64,000 nt of DNA from Paenibacillus graminis (GTDB lineage Bacteria > Bacillota > Bacilli > Paenibacillales > Paenibacillaceae). The stretch is taken from positions 4,216,001 through 4,280,000 of the forward strand of contig NZ_CP009287.1 of NCBI RefSeq assembly GCF_000758705.1, in the 5' to 3' direction. This document shows positions 44,932 through 53,012 of this stretch, piece by piece. Position 1 is the stretch's first letter, and the number at the start of each line of letters is the position of its first letter. The translations under genes were made by a program, and so were the position numbers. Under the pieces are notes generated by a model. It had not been told where the DNA came from, made no database searches, and saw only the letters and a program-made list of their open reading frames with translations.

Positions 44932-45189
44932 ATGACAAGCGCTGATCTCGTATATCAGATTCTTAAAGTTATTGAGCAAGGAAAGGAACCTAAGTTTCAA
45001 GAAATGGGCATTAACAAAAATGATTTTCACGCTGTTATTGAACAAATTGACGAAGCAGGATTGGCCTCTAATCTCGTCATCCGCAGAGGTGGACAGGGAA
45101 ATCCAATATTAATGGTTCAAGCAAATGGGAGTAGATTAACCCCTGCTGGTCGTAACTTCATTGCTGAGTATGAAAGTAGAGTTAAATAG
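44932..45189 (+). CDS. YjcQ-family protein
   Basis: An 85-residue winged-helix-like protein (TSADLVYQILKVIEQGKEPKF, then LTPAGRNFIAEYE) of the YjcQ family found in phages. I chose the ATG at 44932 because AAAGGGA precedes it. It is the only plus-strand gene inside the early operon and is convergent with the PAPS-reductase-like gene, overlapping it by eight bases. Confidence 0.7.
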   Translation: MTSADLVYQILKVIEQGKEPKFQEMGINKNDFHAVIEQIDEAGLASNLVIRRGGQGNPILMVQANGSRLTPAGRNFIAEYESRVK

Positions 45190-46006
45190 CAGAACATCCG
45201 CTAATATCTTCTAATGGACGAGTACCAAGTAATTTCTTAGCCTGCGCCCAAAAGGTCGCGGGCTTTGTTTTTTCATCAGCCTGGATGCCGAGCTTCTGCA
45301 TGGCTGCAAATTTCGGCTCCAGCTCCCGCAGAAACATCGGCTTGTTATTGACCCGCAGGATGCTGTACCCGATTACATCCTCAGCATGTTTTGCCTTGAC
45401 CCAGACATCCGGCCTCCGGCAGTACACTACATACCAGTGCTGCTGCCCCGCCCGCAGGCATCCGGCGCAGTTCGCATGTTTCCAAATCTCATAAGTCACC
45501 GGCGGCTCTATGCCGACATCCATGGTGCTGCTGATCAGGTCCGGCCACTCCGCCAGAGGGAAGCAGGTCTGATATCCCTTTGCCCGCAGAATGATACGGC
45601 GCCGCTCTACGCGGGCAGTCTCTCCAGCTTCAAAACCGTAATAGATCGTCACATCGTCTCGGCAGCTCCCTGGCTCCACAGGATAAGTCTCAGCCAGCCA
45701 CTTGTGAAACGGCGCTGTCTTGAGCCGGTTGGTACAAAGGGGATGCACGCCCACTTTGAAGGCCTTGGCCTCCATGCAAACGTCAAATTGATCCTTTTGA
45801 TCCCATCCGGCCATATTTGCATATGTGATGGGTATGCCCAGATAATCCGCAACCTCGGCCTTGAATCGCTTGATATCCCAATGCTCGACCCAGGGGTTTA
45901 TATCATGGTTAATTAGGATTACATTCTCCGGTCCGTATCTGGCAGCGACCTCGACTGCCACGATGCCCGATGTTTCCCCGCCGCTGTAGCAGACGATATG
46001 CTGCAT
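45182..46006 (-). CDS. PAPS-reductase-like (adenine nucleotide alpha hydrolase) phage protein
   Basis: A 274-residue protein with the PP-loop CYSGGETSGIVAVE near the N terminus, HPLCTNRLKTAPFHKW (the second ATP-pyrophosphatase motif), and a later Cys pair in HANCAGCLRAGQQHWY. Such phosphoadenosine phosphosulfate reductase-like proteins are frequent in phages and may act in sulfur transfer or nucleic-acid modification. It lies next to the methyltransferase, which is suggestive only. Confidence 0.8.
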   Translation of the reverse strand: MQHIVCYSGGETSGIVAVEVAARYGPENVILINHDINPWVEHWDIKRFKAEVADYLGIPITYANMAGWDQKDQFDVCMEAKAFKVGVHPLCTNRLKTAPFHKWLAETYPVEPGSCRDDVTIYYGFEAGETARVERRRIILRAKGYQTCFPLAEWPDLISSTMDVGIEPPVTYEIWKHANCAGCLRAGQQHWYVVYCRRPDVWVKAKHAEDVIGYSILRVNNKPMFLRELEPKFAAMQKLGIQADEKTKPATFWAQAKKLLGTRPLEDISGCSAI

Positions 46007-46056
46007 GTCTGTTCCCTCCCTGGGGCTATGACAGCCCCTTTATTTATAGTTACATC

Positions 46057-47565
46057 CTATAGGCTGAATTCCATCTGCCCCGCAGCAGGCTTGTATCTCT
46101 CCAGGGACAGCGCCCGACCAGAGCCAACACACAATTCCGGCACGCTTGCCTGAACCATAGCTCTCGCCATTTGAGGCGAAACAGAATTGCCGCATTTGGC
46201 TACTTGCTGATGTTTCTGAACAGGGCGACCATTTGCCCGGTAGCCATCAATGATATAGGTACTGGGGAATCCTTGAGCCGCATAAAGCTCCCCAGGAGTC
46301 AACATTCGGAACCCGATATCTACCACCACATACGGTTGACCATGTAAATGCACAATTACCAATCCAAAACGGTCATGTGTCGGTATTGTATGCAGTGGGC
46401 TATTTAAGCTCTGACCGATACTCGCCCCGTAATACTCCACCAGAAACGCATATACCAGGCCGTGGTGATTGCCACCGGCTGTTATGGTATGGAGGGGTTC
46501 GTTTACAGACTGACCAATGTTTGTGCCTCGGAACTTGATGATATTCGCAGTGACCAGCCCGAACCGATTGGAGGTATCCAGCGTAAGCAGAGGACTATCA
46601 AGTGTCTGTCCGCGAGCCTCTTGTCCTTTAATCTCCCCGTGATATTTCGTAAGGAAGGGGAGCACTAGGCCATACCCGTTTTTCGATGTCACTGTTCCGA
46701 GCGGTTGGTCAATACCCTGGCCTCTAAATCCATCACCGGAATGATTAACTGTTACGATAAATGGATTAGGGTTATCGAAACCGAACTTCACAAGACCATG
46801 AGCGATACGCCGTTGCGTGCTATCTGCCAATGGGCGCTTCACTTTCAATCCGTAATTCCGTTCGATCTCTTTGTCTGAATCAAAGATGCTAGGGCATGGA
46901 AGGGACCAGTCAATAATTTCAGCAGCGGTCCGCCATGGCTTCCGTTTACCAGCCTGCACCTCCAGGCTGTCAGGCGCTCCGTGTGTGGGTTCCGGCCAGA
47001 CAATGGGTTTGCCATCACGCCGCATTTCCATGCATAGCCGCTTGCGGGAAGTAGGGGCGCCATAATCACACGCCACCAGTTCGCGCCATTCAACCACATA
47101 ACCAAGCTGCCGCAGGCACTCAACAAACGATTCAAAGGTACGCCCTTTCTCTCCTGGGATCGGCTGCCCCTCCTCATCCAACGGGCCCCAGTCTTGAAAT
47201 TCCTCTACGTTTTCAAGAATGATAACCCTCGGCTGCACTGCAATAGCCCATCGGATTACTACCCAGGCAAGGCCACGTATTTTCTTCTCACGTGGCTTCC
47301 CGCCTCGTGCTTTACTGTGATGTGTGCAGTCTGGAGAGAACCAGGCCAGACCAACCGGACGCCCGCGCGTTGCCTTTACGGGGTCAACATCCCAAACATC
47401 CTCACAGTAATGTTCAGTTTCTGGGTGATTTGCCTTGTGCATAGCAATAGCTTCCGGGTCATGGTTGATTGCGATGTCTGGGCTGTAGCCTAACGCAAGT
47501 TCCATCCCAGTACTTGCCCCGCCGCCCCCGGCGAAGGAATCGACTATGATCTCTCTCATATCCAT
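46057..47565 (-). CDS. DNA (cytosine-5)-methyltransferase
   Basis: A 502-residue C5-methyltransferase. Motif I is DSFAGGGGASTG, the catalytic Cys motif IV is FSPDCTHHSKA, and ENVEEF is motif VI. Between about residues 270 and 410 four similar units of roughly 45 residues (each with a GQ..-PL-T...GLV core) probably make up an expanded target-recognition region. Phage methyltransferases protect DNA from host restriction. No cognate restriction gene is nearby. Confidence 0.92.
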   Translation of the reverse strand: MDMREIIVDSFAGGGGASTGMELALGYSPDIAINHDPEAIAMHKANHPETEHYCEDVWDVDPVKATRGRPVGLAWFSPDCTHHSKARGGKPREKKIRGLAWVVIRWAIAVQPRVIILENVEEFQDWGPLDEEGQPIPGEKGRTFESFVECLRQLGYVVEWRELVACDYGAPTSRKRLCMEMRRDGKPIVWPEPTHGAPDSLEVQAGKRKPWRTAAEIIDWSLPCPSIFDSDKEIERNYGLKVKRPLADSTQRRIAHGLVKFGFDNPNPFIVTVNHSGDGFRGQGIDQPLGTVTSKNGYGLVLPFLTKYHGEIKGQEARGQTLDSPLLTLDTSNRFGLVTANIIKFRGTNIGQSVNEPLHTITAGGNHHGLVYAFLVEYYGASIGQSLNSPLHTIPTHDRFGLVIVHLHGQPYVVVDIGFRMLTPGELYAAQGFPSTYIIDGYRANGRPVQKHQQVAKCGNSVSPQMARAMVQASVPELCVGSGRALSLERYKPAAGQMEFSL

Positions 47566-47696
47566 AAGAGCACCAACCCGAGCAGCAGCGCCAGGCTAAA
47601 ATCCCAGAGTACTTCGATGGCCTCCGGCTGCCGTTCCGCCCGCGCCGTGCCGATAATGCGCCCATTGTCGTCCCGTAGGCGAATGACTGTTTTCAT
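47556..47696 (-). CDS. Small phage membrane protein
   Basis: A 46-residue frame whose C-terminal half is one hydrophobic helix (FSLALLLGLVLLWI). Its ATG overlaps the upstream stop (ATGA) and its end overlaps the methyltransferase start by ten bases, which supports coupled translation. Confidence 0.5.
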   Translation of the reverse strand: MKTVIRLRDDNGRIIGTARAERQPEAIEVLWDFSLALLLGLVLLWI

Positions 47697-47857
47697 TTGG
47701 GGTACACCGCCTTAATTTTGTGATTCACCCTGCCCCAGCGTCTCTGCCGTCTCCGCTCAATTTCCGCCTGGGCATTACGCTTGTAGATCGCTGCTGCTCC
47801 TTCGTCGTTATAGGCAATCTCATAGAGCTGACCTAGAGTCGCTTTTTTCCAGTGCAA
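47693..47857 (-). CDS. Small basic phage protein, 54 residues
   Basis: A TTG start six bases after GAGGTG. The product begins LHWKKATLGQLYEIAYNDEG and is Arg-rich toward the end (IERRRQRRWGRV). Possibly DNA-binding; function unknown. Confidence 0.5.
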   Translation of the reverse strand: MHWKKATLGQLYEIAYNDEGAAAIYKRNAQAEIERRRQRRWGRVNHKIKAVYPK

Positions 47858-47871
47858 TGCGTCCACCTCGC

Positions 47872-48501
47872 TTAAAATAAGAGCGTCTGTTCTGTATTTT
47901 GGGTGTGACTTCCCGCCGCCGCAGGCTTCCCGGGGCGTTTGCTTGGTTTAGATTTCGTTTTAGGTTCGGGTTCAAGAATGGCCTTGATTACTTCGTACTG
48001 GAACAAAGGCGTTTTCTTGATGTATCCTGTCCTTCGCGCTTCCTCCAACTCCATAGCGATCCGAGCGAGGATATAAGCATCAGTCACGTTGTCGCTGCTG
48101 TGCTGGTATCCGTAGTGCTCCAGGACGCCTGCGGCAATGTGCTTCTTTTTCTCCGATGTCGGTACCCGCTGATTCCGATTGACAAACTTCTTTGTCCGCT
48201 GCGGGTTGACGTCTATATATTCAAGCCCCTTTCGGTAAATCATTGACCTCAGCCCGCCGTGAATCATACCAGTCGTCACTGCCATCTGGGTGCCAACTGC
48301 TGGCTGCTCTATTGTGATAATGTCACCTGGCTTGAGTAGTGAGTAAACCTTGTTCTCCAGCGATACCAGCATGCTTGTGCTGATCCCTCCGGGCACTCGC
48401 TTCCCTTCGCCTCTGACATCAGTAGCCACAAGGACGTTTCCATCCTCGTCCAGTGCGACAAAGCCGGTGGTCGTGGCGGGATCAATACCCACAAATCTCA
48501 T
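47872..48501 (-). CDS. RuvC-fold Holliday-junction resolvase-like protein
   Basis: A 209-residue protein with the RNase-H-like RuvC fold: first Asp in RFVGIDPATTTGFVAL, Glu in DIITIEQPAVG, and the C-terminal acidic pair in SDNVTDAYILARIAMEL. Its lysine-rich C terminus is disordered. It probably resolves recombination or replication intermediates of the phage. Confidence 0.85.
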   Translation of the reverse strand: MRFVGIDPATTTGFVALDEDGNVLVATDVRGEGKRVPGGISTSMLVSLENKVYSLLKPGDIITIEQPAVGTQMAVTTGMIHGGLRSMIYRKGLEYIDVNPQRTKKFVNRNQRVPTSEKKKHIAAGVLEHYGYQHSSDNVTDAYILARIAMELEEARRTGYIKKTPLFQYEVIKAILEPEPKTKSKPSKRPGKPAAAGSHTQNTEQTLLF

Positions 48502-48505
48502 GCCC

Positions 48506-48697
48506 TCACTCCTTCCGGCTCCAAGGGATCAGCGGCATGATGCCCATGTAAAAATGACGCATATGATAAGTGATTTTCCGGTTGTAGTATTGTGCAGTTT
48601 CGGCTCGTACCGCTTCCCTGTGGTGTTCACACAACGGTACTAGAGCCCATGTCTCCGTAGCTGCTGCTTTGCAATCGGGATATTGGCAGTCTCCCAT
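48506..48697 (-). CDS. Small zinc-finger phage protein
   Basis: A 63-residue protein with CQYPDCKAAATETWALVPLC followed by EHH, giving a Cys3His-type zinc site. GGGAGGGG precedes the ATG. Four bases from the next gene. Confidence 0.6.
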   Translation of the reverse strand: MGDCQYPDCKAAATETWALVPLCEHHREAVRAETAQYYNRKITYHMRHFYMGIMPLIPWSRKE

Positions 48698-48958
48698 CTA
48701 TAGCCCCTCCCTTTTGAATTCCTGATACTCAACCCCTGCTGCCTTATACACCTTTTTGAGGCTTGGATACAGCAGCACCATCTGGCCGCGCTTGTATTCA
48801 TGGATACGTTGCTCTGTGACCGCGTATATTCTCTTGATTTTTTCTATGTCATGCTTCGGATCTGGCAATGGATCATCAAGGATAGGTCCATGTTCAGTCA
48901 AATAATCAATCGCAGTCTTATAACCATCCTCATCTTCGATGCGTTTTTTGCTGCTCAT
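48698..48958 (-). CDS. Phage protein of unknown function
   Basis: An 86-residue helical protein (KHDIEKIKRIYAVTEQRIHEYKRG). Its start lies inside the end of dnaB (29-base overlap). Not recognised. Confidence 0.55.
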   Translation of the reverse strand: MSSKKRIEDEDGYKTAIDYLTEHGPILDDPLPDPKHDIEKIKRIYAVTEQRIHEYKRGQMVLLYPSLKKVYKAAGVEYQEFKREGL

Positions 48959-50279
48959 GTTCTCTCACCTTCTCGGCAAGCTTGTATTTCTCGTCTTTGG
49001 TCAAATTGATGAACCTACTGATACCCGGCGTGAATCCCATATCAAACGTGCCTGTTCCGATCTTCCTCCCTTTGGCGACAATGATTTCAGCGAATCCCTT
49101 TTTGGGGCTATCCGGGTAGTAGTAATCATCTCGGTAGATAAAGGTCACGATATCCGCATCTGATTCGATATCCCCGGAATCACGCAAATCAGACATCAGC
49201 GGACGTTTATCCGGGCGCTGCTCGCAGTTCCGGCCCACCGCCGATAAGCAGACGACACACACTTGCAATTCCTTTGCCATGCGTTTGAGGTACTTTGTGA
49301 TGTAGCCGATCCGCTCTTTGGTGGTGCTGAAATTTTTCTCCGTTTGGATGAATTGCAAGAAGTCGATATGGATAACCCAGCGCTTTCCAGGGTGCTTCTT
49401 CTTCAACTTTTTCACTTGCCGTCGGATGTACTCCACCGTCGCGCCAGCTTTATCATCGATGTATAAGGTTCGGCCAGCTATGATTTCCAAAGCATCTCCG
49501 TATCGTATCCAGTCGTTATCCGACATCTGACCAGAAGCTATGCGGTCCCTCTTAATGCCTCCGATGCAAGAAGCCATCTGTTCGACGATTTCCAACGCAC
49601 CCATCTCCAAGGAGAATATTGCATCTCCCCAGCCGCACGCAGTCACAGCGTCCACATCATTAGACATGTAGAGTGTTTTCCCCATGGAAGGTCTGCCAGC
49701 CAGGATCTCCAAATCGCCTTCCTGATGACCTTTACTCAACTGAGTGAATTCTTCACTTGCTGCCCTTGCCCCGGTGATTCCCCCGCTGTTGGCCCGTTTT
49801 GCAATGACTCTCTCATGCCCTTCAAGCAGCTGGGCCATGTGGATGGGGCCTCCGCTCTCTCCTTGCAGCAGTTCTTCCAATTGCTCCATCTTAGCTTTTA
49901 GCTCAGCGATGTCTCCGCCGCCATTCGTGGCGATCTGACGGCCCAACTGAACCAGGTCATTCTGTATTCGATCTGTCCGAACTGCTCGCTGGTAGTAAAG
50001 GAAGCTGTCGGAGCTAGGGACGGCGTCCCGCAAGGCCATGAGCCTTGTTAAACCACCAATCCGTTGCAGCCTGGCTCCCCATCTTGATACCAGCACAATT
50101 GGGTCGAAAGGATCGGCTGCGCCTTCAGCATTTTCTTTCGCGTACTGCAGCACCTTGTAAATCAGCCGATTGTCTTCTTCGTTTTCTGTAAAGTCATCTG
50201 GGCTGAGGAAGCAGTCATCCATCAGCGAGTGATCTTTAAGCAGTGACCCGAGCACCGCCCTTTCAGCATCAAGATTCAT
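48930..50279 (-). CDS. Replicative DNA helicase, DnaB family
   Basis: A 449-residue phage DnaB-type helicase. N-terminal domain starts NLDAERAVLGSLL; the RecA-like core has Walker A AGRPSMGKT, and SLEMGALEIVEQM, IDFLQFIQTEKN and SGDIESDADIVTFIYRDDYY as later motifs. It is paired with the upstream loader and O-type initiator and should load at the iteron origin inside the initiator gene. Confidence 0.94.
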   Translation of the reverse strand: MNLDAERAVLGSLLKDHSLMDDCFLSPDDFTENEEDNRLIYKVLQYAKENAEGAADPFDPIVLVSRWGARLQRIGGLTRLMALRDAVPSSDSFLYYQRAVRTDRIQNDLVQLGRQIATNGGGDIAELKAKMEQLEELLQGESGGPIHMAQLLEGHERVIAKRANSGGITGARAASEEFTQLSKGHQEGDLEILAGRPSMGKTLYMSNDVDAVTACGWGDAIFSLEMGALEIVEQMASCIGGIKRDRIASGQMSDNDWIRYGDALEIIAGRTLYIDDKAGATVEYIRRQVKKLKKKHPGKRWVIHIDFLQFIQTEKNFSTTKERIGYITKYLKRMAKELQVCVVCLSAVGRNCEQRPDKRPLMSDLRDSGDIESDADIVTFIYRDDYYYPDSPKKGFAEIIVAKGRKIGTGTFDMGFTPGISRFINLTKDEKYKLAEKVREHEQQKTHRR

Positions 50280-50658
50280 CCTCAGTCACCCGCACTTTCT
50301 GGAAGATGGCATCGAGTTTCTGTCGTACATGTTCCGGCGGTGGTCCGACCTGCTCATTCTCGTGATATTCCTTCAGCTCTAGCATGCGCTGCTCATGCTC
50401 CTGCTGCTGGATCTGGTAGACGGTCAGTTCCGTCTCACGCTCAATGCATGCTAGATATATATCTGCTGGGTCTGGAGCAAACTTTGGTCTTACCCTGCAA
50501 AGTTCTCTCACGGCTTTATAAGCCACCTCATTTGGAATATCCTGAAGGATGTCCTGCCAAGTGGTTATGACCGCATCTATCTCATTGCCATCAATCACAA
50601 AGCTGCGGTATGCCGAGCGGAGATACTTCAGAATAGCCGTCACGCCGATCCGATCCAC
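50269..50658 (-). CDS. Phage helicase loader/inhibitor (G39P-like)
   Basis: A 129-residue helical protein between initiator and dnaB. DAVITTWQDILQDIPNEVAYKAVRELCRVRPKFAPDPADIYLA resembles the loader-inhibitor family typified by SPP1 gp39. The C terminus is a coiled coil. It overlaps dnaB by 11 bases. The position and pattern support a helicase-loading role. Confidence 0.75.
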   Translation of the reverse strand: MDRIGVTAILKYLRSAYRSFVIDGNEIDAVITTWQDILQDIPNEVAYKAVRELCRVRPKFAPDPADIYLACIERETELTVYQIQQQEHEQRMLELKEYHENEQVGPPPEHVRQKLDAIFQKVRVTEDES

Positions 50659-51514
50659 TATTGTTCAACTCCCTCTGCATAGCGCGGTCAATCACATCGC
50701 CTGTGTTTTTGGTTTCCAGTATAGCGGGCTTCAGCAAGCCTTCCGGGTCCACCACTGTATAATCCTCATAACGCTTCTGGTTTAAAAAGGTGGAAGGGTG
50801 TGGGATGTACTTCTTTTCCGTTTGAAGCAGCTTGCAGGTCTCCGTGAAATTGGCGGTATTCTGTATGACCATATCCGTATCAAGACCTTCGATTTTGCAC
50901 AGCTTCTCCCATGCCTTTTTTGCAGCATCCTTTGATACCTTGCGAGGGTAGTTTTGATAGAAATCATCAAACCTCGCTATTTTTTCTTTAAAGCTTTTCT
51001 TTAAGATCTTTATTTCTTTTAATGGGGGTCGGATCTGATACCTCGAAACGTCTACTTGGGGGCTCAAATCTGATACCTCGGGGGTATCAAATCTGATACC
51101 TCGGATTTCAGAATCTTCGGATTCTGGAGGGTTCAAATCTGATACCTCGGATGACGTAAACAAGTCATGTTCCTGTTCCATCTCATCACCGCTTTTCTGT
51201 ATAATCCATTGCTCATAATGTTTATTGAATGATAGCCTTCGGGGCAGCACGCTCGTTTCTTTCTGGGTGACTATGAGAACTGCCGATTTAATCAGCAGCC
51301 CCACCTCCCTCTTAACAGTACTGGCAGGGAGGCTGGTGAGCTGCTGCAGGAACGTTAGAGCAAAGTCGTGATCTTTCCGGCGGTAACCATAGGTGTACCG
51401 CCAGATAATCATGATGATTCGTAACTGAGTGGCGTTGAACTTCCTTCTTGCCACCTGCTCCAAAATTTCATTAGCTACCCTGGTGTAACCATCCTCTAGT
51501 TGTGGCCCTTCCAT
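50591..51514 (-). CDS. Phage replication protein O (initiator), N-terminal O domain
   Basis: A 307-residue initiator. The N-terminal O domain is clear (QLEDGYTRVANEILEQVARRKFNATQLRIIMIIWRYTYGYRRKD). A linker (about residues 120-175) coincides with iterons at the DNA level, and the C-terminal part (FDDFYQNYPRKVSKDAAKKAWEKL) resembles DnaD-like or lambda O C-terminal partners. It overlaps the helicase loader gene by 68 bases. Confidence 0.85.
   Translation of the reverse strand: MEGPQLEDGYTRVANEILEQVARRKFNATQLRIIMIIWRYTYGYRRKDHDFALTFLQQLTSLPASTVKREVGLLIKSAVLIVTQKETSVLPRRLSFNKHYEQWIIQKSGDEMEQEHDLFTSSEVSDLNPPESEDSEIRGIRFDTPEVSDLSPQVDVSRYQIRPPLKEIKILKKSFKEKIARFDDFYQNYPRKVSKDAAKKAWEKLCKIEGLDTDMVIQNTANFTETCKLLQTEKKYIPHPSTFLNQKRYEDYTVVDPEGLLKPAILETKNTGDVIDRAMQRELNNSGSDRRDGYSEVSPLGIPQLCD
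51033..51149. other. Candidate phage replication origin: four iterons
   Basis: Four exact copies of ATCTGATACCTCG (51033, 51068, 51091, 51137) lie inside the initiator gene in three different reading frames, so the conservation is at the DNA level. One copy forms the inverted repeat GGTATCA-AATC-TGATACC. An AT-rich stretch (about 50985-51025) adjoins, as in lambda-type origins. Confidence 0.8.
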
Positions 51515-51532
51515 AACCTCACCTGCTTTGCA

Positions 51533-51739
51533 TTAAGAAGACTGAACCAAATCCCCATTAATCAATGTTGCTACAGCTTGGCGCAACTTTTCGTTGTATT
51601 CTTTCAGCCGTGCAATTTCTTTGTCTTTTTCCACTATGACGCGACCAGATTCGGCCAATGCTTCGATCAACTTCCCATTTAAGTCCAATCCAATCCCCTC
51701 ACTTCCGGCGTTTTCTCTTGGTCTTATTAAGTTGTTCAT
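51533..51739 (-). CDS. Small coiled-coil phage protein
   Basis: A 68-residue protein with a heptad-like segment (LIEALAESGRVIVEKDKEIARLKEYNEKLRQ). It overlaps the upstream zinc-ribbon gene by 41 bases; a downstream TTG could be the real start. Function unknown. Confidence 0.5.
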   Translation of the reverse strand: MNNLIRPRENAGSEGIGLDLNGKLIEALAESGRVIVEKDKEIARLKEYNEKLRQAVATLINGDLVQSS

Positions 51740-51866
51740 AGCAGCGAGGACATACCCGCGTCCGGCCTATATACTCCTCCCGGTCTGGATTGATCTCGCT
51801 ACCGCATACCTGGCAGTCCAGCAGCCGGAGGTGGATTTCTACGGACAGTGCCTTGTTATCGTCCAT
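51699..51866 (-). CDS. Small zinc-ribbon phage protein
   Basis: A 55-residue protein (ATG 51866 after GGGAG) with CQVCGSE and CPRCYEQ knuckles and a basic end (KTKRKRRK). Probably nucleic-acid binding. Confidence 0.6.
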   Translation of the reverse strand: MDDNKALSVEIHLRLLDCQVCGSEINPDREEYIGRTRVCPRCYEQLNKTKRKRRK

Positions 51867-52185
51867 ACAGGCGCTCCCGGAAGTCGTAGCCCCATTGCTT
51901 CCCTTCCTTTGTGTAATCCACGTAATGGTGACAGGTGCCGCTGTTAACGCTGGGACCGCATAGCATCGCCACATCATTCACCATGGTTTCTCCCTCGATC
52001 TGCCAGCGCCGGAGAAGGTGAGCACACTGTAACTCCCCTGCCTTTCCGCAACGTTCACAGCGACCGCCTGAACGTTCCATAGCCGCAGCATATACATCTT
52101 TTGATATCAGGCCCCGCTGCTTGGCTGTGGGCTTGTTGCGCTTGTGCTTTGGCTTCTGCACTGGATGAAAGCCGAAGGCGCTCAT
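51856..52185 (-). CDS. HNH-like / RecA-NinG-type zinc nuclease protein
   Basis: A 109-residue protein with GRCERCGKAGELQCAHLLRRW and a later CHHYVDY. This Cys-Cys-His arrangement resembles HNH or NinG-like junction nucleases of phages. Its ATG shares one base with the RecE-like stop. The catalytic assignment is tentative. Confidence 0.65.
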   Translation of the reverse strand: MSAFGFHPVQKPKHKRNKPTAKQRGLISKDVYAAAMERSGGRCERCGKAGELQCAHLLRRWQIEGETMVNDVAMLCGPSVNSGTCHHYVDYTKEGKQWGYDFRERLYGR

Positions 52186-53012
52186 TAGTAAAGACTCAAT
52201 TCAGAGAAGTGTTTAATCCGGGTGATCTTCTTTGTCTGCCTGCAGTACTCACACGTACCGCACGGTACCGGTTCGACCTCCCCAGCCTTGACCTGCTTCA
52301 CCCGTTCGATATGATTGCCCACAACGCGAAGGCTTGCTGCAATGGCGTCAAAATCGAAGAATAGGATTTCATGGTCCGGCGGGTCTTGCTTTGTAACAAC
52401 AACCATATGCGGGAGCAGCCATTCCTCCGGTTTACGCCCCTTCGCCTTCCGTTCAACTTCGGCATAGACTGCCATCTGTAAGCCATACCCATAGTGCTCT
52501 ATAAAATTTTCATAGGCCTGAGCCTCTTTATTCCAGTGCTTGCTGTCCATGTCTTTCATAGCCTTCAGGTCAGCAAATACTATCCCTGGCTGATAACTGT
52601 CCAGCATCACTTTCCACTGGATACCGAATAACTCTGCCGTCAGGATGACCTCTTTCTGCCCGGCAAGCACCTTGAGGACCATTGGATCGGATTCAAGCAC
52701 CTCGATCATAGTAAGGCATCTCTTGAAATTGGATTTGAGTTCCCCTTTAGTAGCACCACGGCTGCTGTACATCTGCGGGTTATTCGCTTTGAATTCCTCA
52801 AGAGCGCCTTCGTTCCATGCGTGAATGAATTTACCTTCTTCCAGCGCATCCTTATCGGGTTCTTCCCACTCTCCGGCCAGCTTCGCCATAGCAGCAGCCT
52901 CGCAGCCGCCGTAGGCTGGGACGAATCCTTTGAACTGGCTGACGCTCATATATGCCCTACTGGCTTCCAGCGAAAAGTAATTATCCTTGGTCAGTTTCAG
53001 CAGCTCGGTCAT
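52185..53012 (-). CDS. RecE/Cas4-like PD-(D/E)XK exonuclease with Fe-S cysteines
   Basis: A 275-residue nuclease. GKFIHAW, MLDSYQPGIVFADLKAMKD (the D...D-x-K core) and YGYGLQMAVYAEVE (the Q-x3-Y helix) are the catalytic elements. Cys37 plus Cys251, Cys254 and Cys257 give the one-plus-three cysteine pattern of the Fe-S clamp in AddB and Cas4 nucleases. It pairs with RecT, whose gene overlaps it by 32 bases. It should resect double-strand ends for annealing. Confidence 0.88.
   Translation of the reverse strand: MTELLKLTKDNYFSLEASRAYMSVSQFKGFVPAYGGCEAAAMAKLAGEWEEPDKDALEEGKFIHAWNEGALEEFKANNPQMYSSRGATKGELKSNFKRCLTMIEVLESDPMVLKVLAGQKEVILTAELFGIQWKVMLDSYQPGIVFADLKAMKDMDSKHWNKEAQAYENFIEHYGYGLQMAVYAEVERKAKGRKPEEWLLPHMVVVTKQDPPDHEILFFDFDAIAASLRVVGNHIERVKQVKAGEVEPVPCGTCEYCRQTKKITRIKHFSELSLY

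Noticed and set aside
51033..51149. CRISPR-like spacing of repeated 13-mers
   Set aside because: Spacing is irregular, the copies lie inside a coding gene and there are only four. An iteron origin explains them better.
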